A DNA stretch of 64,000 nt from Nakazawaea peltata. Its lineage: Eukaryota; Ascomycota; Pichiomycetes; Alaninales; Pachysolenaceae. Positions 17,714 to 25,171 of this stretch are shown piece by piece (positions within the stretch are counted from its first letter, which is position 1; each line of letters starts with the position of its first letter). The notes below the pieces were generated by a model. It saw nothing but the letters and a program-made list of their open reading frames with translations, was not told the DNA's origin and ran no database searches. Location: contig BCGQ01000006.1 of NCBI GenBank assembly GCA_001599355.1, positions 186,001-250,000 on the forward strand, read 5' to 3'. Made by a program: the position numbers and the translations under genes.

Positions 17714-18600
17714 GATCTCAATGGATATCAATTGGATCCTCTTATTGCCACAACCTTTTAAGCCATAAGAACCAACTTCGCGTGTTTGATAAAATTGTAT
17801 GGTTACCTATTTGGGTATTGGTGTAATATACACGACCTTGTGTTAAATGGTGATATCAGATTTACTTCATTATGAAGCTTGACAGGGGTGTGATGAAGAT
17901 GACTGAATATTCAGGAGAGCTCAATCAGTGAACTGAAGATGAATTTGACATCCAACGTACTTCCAATTACGCGAGCAGTGCATAGGAAGAAATCGTGAAT
18001 TATCCGTACGGCTGAGATGCAAAAGGAGCAGTTTACATAGTAAATAACGTAGAGCCGAGGTACGATTATGAGTGAACTCTGTCATTGTGGTATTATCGAC
18101 TCAAGTTAAACAGATCACCTAATTGCATACCACCTATTTTCGATCTCGGAATACCAAGCTTTTTTACAAAATTTACACCCCTTGACCATGCATTTTTTCT
18201 TGGGCTCGGGAGGTGTTTGTACCACAAACAACTTTGAAGAAGAGGTCATAATTTTGTGGAGGGGGTGGGTTCTTTATAGAGTAAACCTATTAGAAAAAAT
18301 GTTTTTACAAAGAGGGGGTGAATTTATGAAGCTGGTCGAATGGAAGTTTTTCGTTTATGATCTCTAGTTGCTCCATCGATGATTTGGAGTGGAATAAAAA
18401 AGGTGCAGTTGACGATTTTGAGTCCTATCTAGTAAGTTGAATATATTACTAGCTAACAATATCTCGATGGGAACCACCTCCCGAATAACGTCTCTACATA
18501 TCTATCTATTAACCCGTAACTAGTTGTTGATTAATAATACTCCGTTGTTTCCCGCATAAATTACCATGATTTCAGCCTTGCGATCTCGGACAACGCTCTT
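17714..18600. other. Long divergent intergenic region, distal part
   Basis: Between the dynein light chain and ALD5. No convincing ORF or RNA gene. A CCCCT motif occurs near 18177 and poly-G tracts at 18260 and 18315. A 61-codon ORF (18182-18367) is not supported. Confidence 0.3.
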
Positions 18601-19106
18601 AACAGTTTTCTGACACCCCCTATTTGCAGCCTAAAAGGAAAATTTTTACCAAATGTACTGCAAATTGAGGGGTAACTCGAGCGGGACATGTGTGAAAAAG
18701 AGGGGTTGTTTTCAGATTTTTGTTAACAAAAAGGTGTAATCGGCACAAAAGAGGGGTAACCAAAGTGGAAAAAAAGAAACGAAAGTAAACGAAGAGGGCA
18801 TTTATACCGGAATATTCTCTATTTTCTACCTTATTGGACAGAACGAAGAGGGGTCGCATCTTTATCACGTAGTTATGAAGCTGCGATTTCTCGGCTTTTT
18901 TATTCCTATCACCCAAAATTAATAACACCCCCTCTTTTGCCATAGTAAAGTTGCATAAAGATTACAAAGATGAGGAACACGGGCGAGATAGAGGGGGCCC
19001 GAGCCACTTCCCCTCTTGATTTCAGGATGTTATATTTAAGCATCGAAGCTCCCCTTATTCGATTTTAGTAGCCTTCTCTTCCTCAACGCTATATATCTAA
19101 GTCAAT
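18601..19106 (+). promoter_or_regulatory. ALD5 upstream region with a cluster of STRE-like AGGGG/CCCCT motifs
   Basis: AGGGG cores at about 18668, 18701, 18752, 18849 and 18992, and CCCCT cores at about 18929, 19010 and 19051, so eight copies in 390 bp directly upstream of the aldehyde dehydrogenase start. This is the core of the stress response element bound by Msn2/Msn4-type factors, and also resembles Adr1/Mig1-type G-rich sites. A TATATAT lies just before the ATG and TATATTTAAG at about 19029. The clustering is seen in the sequence; stress control is inference. The reverse ORF at 18620-18943 overlaps this cluster and is probably spurious. Confidence 0.5.
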
Positions 19107-20678
19107 ATGTACACAGCTTTCAGAGCCGTTCCAAATCTCACTAGACAAAGTGTTAGATTCTCTGCTATTAGATTGTACTCTCAAATTCCTTTGAGTGTAC
19201 CAATCACCTTACCAAATGGTATTGTTTATGAGCAACCAACCGGTTTGTTCATTAACAATGAATTTGTTCAAGGTCATGAGCACAAATCCTTCGAGGTTAT
19301 CAACCCATCCACTGAAGAGACTATTTGTCATGTTGCCGAAGCTAGAGCTTCTGATATTGATGATGCTGTCGATGCTGCCCACAATGCTTTCGAAAACAGC
19401 AACTGGGCTACCCAGGATCCTATTGAAAGAGGTAAGGTTTTGTACAAGTTGGCTGATTTGATCGAAGCCAACCACGAGTTGTTATCTGGAATTGAAAGTT
19501 TGGACAACGGTAAGTCTTTGCTTTGTGCCAGAAACGATGTCACTTTAGTTGCCAACTACATCAGATCCTGTGCTGGTTGGTGTGACAAGGTTAACGGTTC
19601 TTTGATTGAGACCGGTAACACCCATTTCAACTACACCAAGAGAGAACCTCTCGGTGTTTGTGGTCAAATCATTCCTTGGAACTTCCCATTGTTAATGTGG
19701 TCTTGGAAAATTGGTCCAGCTTTGGCTACCGGTAACACTGTTGTCTTGAAGACTGCTGAGCTGACTCCATTGAGTGCTCTTTACCTGGCCAAATTGTGTG
19801 TTGAAGCTGGTGTCCCTCTGGGTGTTGTTAACATTGTTAGTGGTTTCGGTAAAATCTGTGGTGAAGCTATTTCTACTCATCCAAAGATCAAGAAGATTGC
19901 ATTCACTGGTTCTACTCTGACTGGTGTTCATATCATGAAACTGGCTGCCGAATCTAACTTGAAGAAGGTTACTTTGGAGTTGGGTGGTAAGTCGCCAAAC
20001 ATGATTTTCAACGATGCTGATATCAAGAAGCTGGTTCAAAGCATTGCCCTCGGTATTTTCTACAACTCTGGTGAAGTTTGTTGTGCTGGTTCCAGAGTCT
20101 ACGTCCAAAGCGGTGTCTACGAGCAAGTATTGGAAGAGTTCACTAAGTTCACCAACGAGTTGAAGGTCGGTAACCCATTCGAAGAGGGTACCTTCCAAGG
20201 TGCTCAAACTTCTCAAATGCAATTGGACAAGATTTTAGGTTACGTTGATATTGGTAAATCTGAAGGTGCTAGATTAGTTGCTGGTGGTGAGAGACTTGGA
20301 GACAAGGGTTTCTTCATCAAGCCAACTATTTTCGCCGATGTTAAGGAAGATATGAGAATTGTTAAGGAAGAAATCTTTGGTCCTATTGTCACTGTCTCCA
20401 AGTTTGAGACCGTCGATGAGGTTGTCAAGATGGCTAATGACTCCGAGTACGGTTTAGCCGCTGGTATTCACACCGAAGATATTAACAAGGCTATCGATGT
20501 TGCCAACAGAGTCAAGGCTGGTACCGTCTGGGTTAACACCTACAACGACTTCCACCAATCTGTTCCATTCGGTGGTTTCAACCAATCCGGTATCGGTAGA
20601 GAAATGGGTTCCGAAGCTTTGGATAACTATACCCAAACCAAGGCTGTTAGAGTTGGAATCCAAAAGAAGCAATATTAA
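19107..20678 (+). CDS. ALD5: Mitochondrial aldehyde dehydrogenase ALD5-like
   Basis: A 523-aa NAD(P)-dependent aldehyde dehydrogenase that oxidises acetaldehyde to acetate. The first 25 residues ([22 protein letters not shown]) form an Arg-rich presequence without acidic residues, so mitochondrial import is likely. Landmarks: [20 protein letters not shown] (about 190), FTGST NAD-binding loop (about 268), [14 protein letters not shown] with the general base Glu, and the catalytic Cys in [14 protein letters not shown] (about 322). CTG codons at residues 271 (ST-CTG-TG) and 309 (KK-CTG-VQ) align with Ala in S. cerevisiae Ald4 as I recall it. Codon use is strongly biased (TTG, GGT, AAG), suggesting high expression. 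Position between VTC1 and RPS24 matches S. cerevisiae ALD5. Confidence 0.93.
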   Translation: MYTAFRAVPNLTRQSVRFSAIRLYSQIPLSVPITLPNGIVYEQPTGLFINNEFVQGHEHKSFEVINPSTEETICHVAEARASDIDDAVDAAHNAFENSNWATQDPIERGKVLYKLADLIEANHELLSGIESLDNGKSLLCARNDVTLVANYIRSCAGWCDKVNGSLIETGNTHFNYTKREPLGVCGQIIPWNFPLLMWSWKIGPALATGNTVVLKTAELTPLSALYLAKLCVEAGVPLGVVNIVSGFGKICGEAISTHPKIKKIAFTGSTLTGVHIMKLAAESNLKKVTLELGGKSPNMIFNDADIKKLVQSIALGIFYNSGEVCCAGSRVYVQSGVYEQVLEEFTKFTNELKVGNPFEEGTFQGAQTSQMQLDKILGYVDIGKSEGARLVAGGERLGDKGFFIKPTIFADVKEDMRIVKEEIFGPIVTVSKFETVDEVVKMANDSEYGLAAGIHTEDINKAIDVANRVKAGTVWVNTYNDFHQSVPFGGFNQSGIGREMGSEALDNYTQTKAVRVGIQKKQY

Positions 20679-21320
20679 GAGTAGATCTTTATTGATTCTT
20701 TGAGGTTCGCCGACCTATAACCTGTAATATTTATGATGAGATTGGTTTATACATATATATTGACATTTAAATAGTCAAGAGACACATAATATTCGATCTA
20801 AGATTTATGAGAATCCAAGTAGTATTTTAAATATCCCTTTTTGTATTCCCCTGTATCCCTTTTGTTTTAGTATAATAAGAGCACTGTGTAAGGGGATTTC
20901 CAGAGCATTTGAGTAAAGTTTTTGCGTATAGCATTTCGTACTGGATTCCATTTCCAGTCAGCTCAGCTTGTCTCTACCTTTGCTCACCAAGTACGAAACT
21001 ACCCATTAATTCCAGTCTCATTTTTTGTGACTGTGTTTTCTCAATTTGGAATTTCCGTTCTTCATATTACGCAGCCAGTCCTAAATTTACCCATACCCCT
21101 CCAACTGCGCGAAAACAAACTTTATCTTGTGTACACTACCTTTCCCAACTTATTGCGTCGTCTTAACAAAAAAACATAGAGAAACTAAAAGAATCGCACT
21201 GTGAGAGAAAAAATTTTTGAGTCCTTGAAAAAAATTAAGAAAAAGTTCATATAGATTTTTTATGTTATAAAATTTTTTCACTTATTTGATACAGAAGTTA
21301 ATCATTGATCATCATACAAA
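20679..21320 (+). promoter_or_regulatory. ALD5 3' flank and RPS24 promoter with Rap1-like site and poly-A/T tracts
   Basis: A Rap1-like string ACCCATACCC sits at about 21089, 230 bp upstream of the RPS24 start, a distance usual for yeast ribosomal protein genes. Downstream are an RRPE-like GAAAAAATTTTTGA (about 21206-21219) and T/A-rich runs up to the 5' UTR. Overlapping short ORFs at 20909-21179 are not supported. The factor assignment is inference. Confidence 0.4.
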
Positions 21321-22139
21321 ATGGTATGTAGAAATAGATAGAGGATACTCGAGAGTTTTGATATTGGAATCATCATGGGGATAATAGATTGGTTATTGGA
21401 TGAATGTATTCGATAGCTGTTTTCACTGATTATTCAGGACGTTGAATGAGGTTGGAGGAATAGAAAATGGGAATTAATTTGGGTGACAAAACATGAAGAG
21501 AAGATGAAGTTATGGATTATATTAAAGTGGGGATCAGTGTCACCAAAGCAATCAGAGGTATTTCCGAGGCTACCGGAGTACCAGAACAACCAGAAGTACC
21601 ATCCATTGAAATTTACAAGAATATGAAATGAACTCAGTGAGCGTTTGTCCTTGGAATAATACAATGAAGAATCCACATATGATATCCAATATCACTTAAT
21701 CCAATTTGAAGACTTAATACTAACAAATTTATAGAGCGACGCCGTTACCATCAGAACAAGAAAGGTTATTTCCAACCCATTATTAGCCAGACGTCAATTT
21801 GTCATTGATGTTTTGCACCCAAACAGAGCTAACGTCTCCAAGGATGAGTTGAGAGAGAAGTTGGCCGAGATCTACAAGGCTGAGAAGGATGCCGTCTCCG
21901 TCTTCGGTTTCAGAACTCAATACGGTGGTGGTAAATCAACCGGTTTTGGTTTAATCTACAACTCTGCTGCTGACGCTAAGAAGTTCGAGCCAGCTTACAG
22001 ATTGGTTAGATACGGTTTGGCCGAGAAGGTTGAGAAGCCATCCAGACAACAAAGAAAGCAAAAGAAGAACAGAGAAAAGAAGATCTTCGGTACTATTGCC
22101 AAGCACCAAAAGAAGGTCAACAAGAGAAACCAAGATTAA
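21321..22139 (+). CDS. RPS24: 40S ribosomal protein eS24 (RPS24), intron after the ATG
   Basis: A 135-aa small-subunit ribosomal protein. Exon 1 is only the ATG at 21321-21323; the intron 21324-21734 (411 nt) has donor GTATGT, branch site TACTAAC (21718-21724) and acceptor ATAG; exon 2 runs 21735-22139 and begins [20 protein letters not shown]. The product is nearly identical to S. cerevisiae Rps24 ([57 protein letters not shown]). The S. cerevisiae genes also carry an intron immediately after the start codon, so position is conserved. Codon use is strongly biased and the exon has no in-frame CTG that I can see, fitting avoidance of a reassigned codon in highly expressed genes. An internal ATG at 21813 is not the start. 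Confidence 0.96.
21324..21734 (+). other. Spliceosomal intron of RPS24
   Basis: 411 nt; GTATGT donor, TACTAAC branch site 10 nt before the TAG. I looked for snoRNA boxes inside and found no convincing C/D pair with a terminal stem. Confidence 0.95.
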
Positions 22140-22359
22140 GCTGTTTGAAAATAATGGTCTTTTTAACGTTTTGTTCAAGTTAGCACTTTTTATAATAATA
22201 TATACATAATCTTTGGCTAGATTATAAAAAATGAAAATTTTAAACCAGTGTAGAGATGATGATGACTACGGAGGGGTATTGAAAGTAATGTATTTAGATA
22301 TCCAAACGTTTTTTTTTTTAGTGTTTTTATAGTGTTGTGTGTTATGATGTAGAGCAGGA

Positions 22360-23487
22360 TTATGCTGTAAGTCTTTGAACTTCCATGTCCAATTTCTTGA
22401 ACTTCTTCTCCAACTCAGCTAAATCTTTATTCAACTTTGCTCTTTCATCTTGTATATTCTTAGCCCATTGTTTGAATCTGTCTTCTTCATTCTTAACTTG
22501 TTCGGCAAAGTATTGCTTCAAAGCCTTCTCTTCTTCCAAGAACTTTGGATTAGTAGTTCTTCTCTCCAAAAGCATCGAGCTTCTCTTGTTATCATCGGAA
22601 TCTCCCTTGTCCAACTTAGCAGTTCTATAAGTCTCGTAATGTAATTCCTCAGTGGATAATACCAAATCTAACATATTAGTTCTCAATAACAAGGATCTCA
22701 ACTTTCTGAAATCACAATGTTGATCATTCTCAACTTCGACAATACCCCAAGGATATTTTCTACCTTTTACAAAGTTTCCTGGAGTGATTTCGACGTCATC
22801 TTCGGATCCAATAACGGCAAATGGCATACTCTCGATCAATTGTTTAGCGTGTTCGGAGGCAGCAGCATCATCGGTCTCAATTGGAGGAGAATATATACGG
22901 ATATCTTGCAGTTCAATGACGGCTCTTATTCTGTTCTTGAACTCCAACATTTCACTTGGAGCCAAGGTATCAGCCTTGGCAATGACTGGAACCAAATTAA
23001 CTCTAGAACCTAATCTCTTCATGACTTCAACATCCAATGGTTTCAAAGAATGACCTGTAGGTCTAATGAAGTACAAACAGACATGAACTCTCAAGTCACG
23101 TTTATGAGCTCTAGAAGGTTGTTGTTCTTGTCTCATGAAAGAGTCATGTTGGTCATCGATGAAATCGATAATTTGTTGCCATGAGTTTCTATTATTGACA
23201 TTATCACCAAAACCAGGGGTATCGATCACGTTCAATCTCAATTTAAAGTTCTTCTCCTCCAATTCGGCTCTGGTGATATCAATCTCAACAGTCTTACGAA
23301 CACCGTTCTTATGTCTTAAGGAATGGTCTCTCTGTTGCTTCAAAGTAGTCTGGAATAAAGTGTTAACAAATGTCGTCTTACCCAACCCGCTCTCTCCGGC
23401 TACCATGATGGTAAAATTAGCGCCGTTTTGAGATACAATCTTGTATCTTTGGTTAGGAAGGTTAGCAATACCGATTGGTTCGACCAT
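22360..23487 (-). CDS. CDC12: Septin CDC12
   Basis: A 375-aa septin, a GTP-binding filament protein of the bud-neck ring. It matches S. cerevisiae Cdc12 from the start: GIANLPNQRYKIVSQ, P-loop GESGLGKTTFVNTLFQ (about 30-45), IDTPGFGDNVNN (G3), the LRVHVCLYFIRPTGHSLKP stretch, AKADTL (G4), and RKYPWGIVEVEN with HCDFRKLRSLLLRTN. A C-terminal coiled coil (about 315-375) follows. ATG 23487 (MVEPIGIANL) is chosen, the frame continuing upstream only to a TTG. The CTG at residue 193 (VIE-CTG-QDIRIYSPP) falls on the Ala of the conserved VIEAQ.IRI motif. It is divergent from TRP4, sharing a 360-bp upstream region. Confidence 0.95.
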   Translation of the reverse strand: MVEPIGIANLPNQRYKIVSQNGANFTIMVAGESGLGKTTFVNTLFQTTLKQQRDHSLRHKNGVRKTVEIDITRAELEEKNFKLRLNVIDTPGFGDNVNNRNSWQQIIDFIDDQHDSFMRQEQQPSRAHKRDLRVHVCLYFIRPTGHSLKPLDVEVMKRLGSRVNLVPVIAKADTLAPSEMLEFKNRIRAVIELQDIRIYSPPIETDDAAASEHAKQLIESMPFAVIGSEDDVEITPGNFVKGRKYPWGIVEVENDQHCDFRKLRSLLLRTNMLDLVLSTEELHYETYRTAKLDKGDSDDNKRSSMLLERRTTNPKFLEEEKALKQYFAEQVKNEEDRFKQWAKNIQDERAKLNKDLAELEKKFKKLDMEVQRLTA

Positions 23488-23847
23488 TGTGATAGTATTG
23501 TAGATTATATCGATGCTCAAAATTCAAGGAAACAAGGAATATATATATGGATATTTATCAAGGATTAACCCTTTACCGCCATTAAATGATTTGTTTTGCT
23601 TTTTTTTTCTCTCTTTAAGGACAACAAGAGTAAAAAAATTACGCGTCTTACCCCTGTCGGTGGCTAATAACTTGCACCGCCTCAATATTTCCTATTTAGT
23701 TCCTTGTAAAAAAGGAGAAATTCAATTTTCAGATTGGGGATGAAATGGTCGTGTATCGTGTGCTAATTACCCAAAGGACAATCAACACTCAAGTGAAGGC
23801 AGATGAGTCAAGGTTGGTCAAGGTTGACGAGTAGACTCGAGATCATA
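23488..23847. other. Divergent promoter region CDC12 / TRP4
   Basis: A 360-bp AT-rich region with a long T run at about 23598. The upstream ATG at 23803 is in frame with TRP4 but the 15 residues it adds do not look like the family. GGTCGTGTATCGTGTG (about 23748) carries the TCGTGTAT motif that recurs downstream of TRP4. Confidence 0.35.
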
Positions 23848-24927
23848 ATGCTGACTGTTTTATCACCTTATATTAAGGCGCTTTTGTCGAAACCTCCAAC
23901 TCTTTCGACTGTTGAGTTGGGAGACCTGTTAAGGTTGATCGTTGAAGGTAAGGCATCTGAGATTCAAATTGGATCTTTCCTTACACTGTTAAGAGGATCT
24001 GGATTAGACCATGATCCTAAATATATTCTGGTTGCGGCTTCGACTTTCTTGGAATACAGTAAAGTGATCACTCCAGAAGCAGTTAATGGTAAAGGATACA
24101 TTGATATTGTGGGTACCGGTGGAGATGGACAGAACACTTTCAATGTCAGTACCTCTTCTGCCATTGTTGGTGCCGGAATGGGGTTGGATATTTGTAAGCA
24201 TGGAGGTAAGCTGGCTACTTCATCTTCTGGAGCTGGTGATTTGATGACTCATTTAGGTGTCGATTTGTTCAAAGTCACCGACAAGACTACACCTTCGATT
24301 GTTTCTTATACTAATTTCTGTTTCCTCTTTGCTCCAAGTTTCCATCCAGGAATGCGTGCTGTAGCTCCAGTTAGATCCGCATTGGGAATACCTACAATAT
24401 TCAATATTTTGGGGCCATTATTGAACCCAATGCCATTAAAGGCTAGAATTATTGGTGTCTACACCGAACTGTTGGGTCAAGTCTTTGCTGAGGCTGTTTT
24501 ACAGATGGATAAAATGAGAGGAAGAGGAATAGGTAACACTTTTATCGTTTGGGGTGAAGTTGGACTCGATGAAATCGCTCCTATTGGAAAGACTAAAGTC
24601 TGGAAAGTATCACCTGAGACAGGAGATATCACCCATTTCGAAATCCAACCTTCTGATTTCGGTTTAAAAGAACATTCCTTAGATTTGGTTAAGAGTGGAA
24701 CCCCTCTGGAAAATGCTGCTCTTCTTAAGAGAATATTAAGTGGAGAATTCTCAAAGGGAGACCCATTGTTGGATTATATTTTGATGAACAGTTCAGCTTT
24801 GGCAGTTGTTGGGGGTATTGCCAAAGATTGGAAGCATGGTGTCGAGTTGGCTGAACTGGCTATTTCTTCGGGTAAACTGTCGGAAGAATTGGCTAAATTT
24901 GTGGCCCGTGTAGATAAACTTGAATAG
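23848..24927 (+). CDS. TRP4: Anthranilate phosphoribosyltransferase (tryptophan synthesis)
   Basis: Catalyses transfer of the phosphoribosyl group from PRPP to anthranilate, the second step of the tryptophan branch. The 359-aa product from ATG 23848 shows the family landmarks: DIVGTGGDGQNTFNVSTSS (PRPP loop, about 85-105), CKHGGK, SSSGAGDLMTHLGV, FAPSFHPGMRAVAPVR, LGIPTIFNILGPLLNP and FIVWGEVGLDEIAPIGKTKV. The start at 23803 would add 15 residues (MSQGWSRLTSRLEII) with no counterpart. The CTG at residue 122 (HGGK-CTG-ATSSSGAGD) aligns with Ala in S. cerevisiae HGGKASTS. It is followed in tandem by SPC110, as in S. cerevisiae (YDR354W, YDR356W). Confidence 0.94.
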   Translation: MLTVLSPYIKALLSKPPTLSTVELGDLLRLIVEGKASEIQIGSFLTLLRGSGLDHDPKYILVAASTFLEYSKVITPEAVNGKGYIDIVGTGGDGQNTFNVSTSSAIVGAGMGLDICKHGGKLATSSSGAGDLMTHLGVDLFKVTDKTTPSIVSYTNFCFLFAPSFHPGMRAVAPVRSALGIPTIFNILGPLLNPMPLKARIIGVYTELLGQVFAEAVLQMDKMRGRGIGNTFIVWGEVGLDEIAPIGKTKVWKVSPETGDITHFEIQPSDFGLKEHSLDLVKSGTPLENAALLKRILSGEFSKGDPLLDYILMNSSALAVVGGIAKDWKHGVELAELAISSGKLSEELAKFVARVDKLE

Positions 24928-25171
24928 TCGTGTATGATTTACAATTTATAGAATACAGTACTTGTGAAAGGTCGTGTACATCTAAAATTTCACTAGTTGT
25001 CACTTGTTAGTGAGCGAAAAGTCGTGTATATCCAAAAAATAACCATGCTTTGTGTGTTTCGTATTCTGCTCGTGTATCCCTCTGTGTAAACATAAAAAAT
25101 AAACAAACTTCGCGTTATTTCTAATGATTTGATCATAAAGATTGAAGTCAATTTACACCATAGGCGCTGCC
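24928..25171. repeat. TRP4 3' flank with dispersed TCGTGTAT motifs
   Basis: AGTCGTGTATGA (at the stop), GGTCGTGTACAT (about 24970), AGTCGTGTATAT (about 25019) and GCTCGTGTATCC (about 25069) are four copies of one 8-9 nt core in 150 bp between TRP4 and SPC110. Confidence 0.6.

Noticed and set aside
18620-18943. 107-codon reverse ORF
   Set aside because: It overlaps the AGGGG/CCCCT promoter cluster before ALD5, shows no family features, and is Phe/Leu-rich as expected from AT-rich promoter DNA.
20909-21179. Two overlapping 85-codon ORFs before RPS24
   Set aside because: They overlap the RPS24 promoter, including the Rap1-like site, and are not protein-like.
21324-21734. snoRNA within the RPS24 intron
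   Set aside because: Some ribosomal-protein introns host snoRNAs, but no convincing box C/D pair or H/ACA structure is visible here.
23803-23847. In-frame upstream ATG of TRP4
   Set aside because: It adds MSQGWSRLTSRLEII with no family counterpart, so ATG 23848 is preferred.
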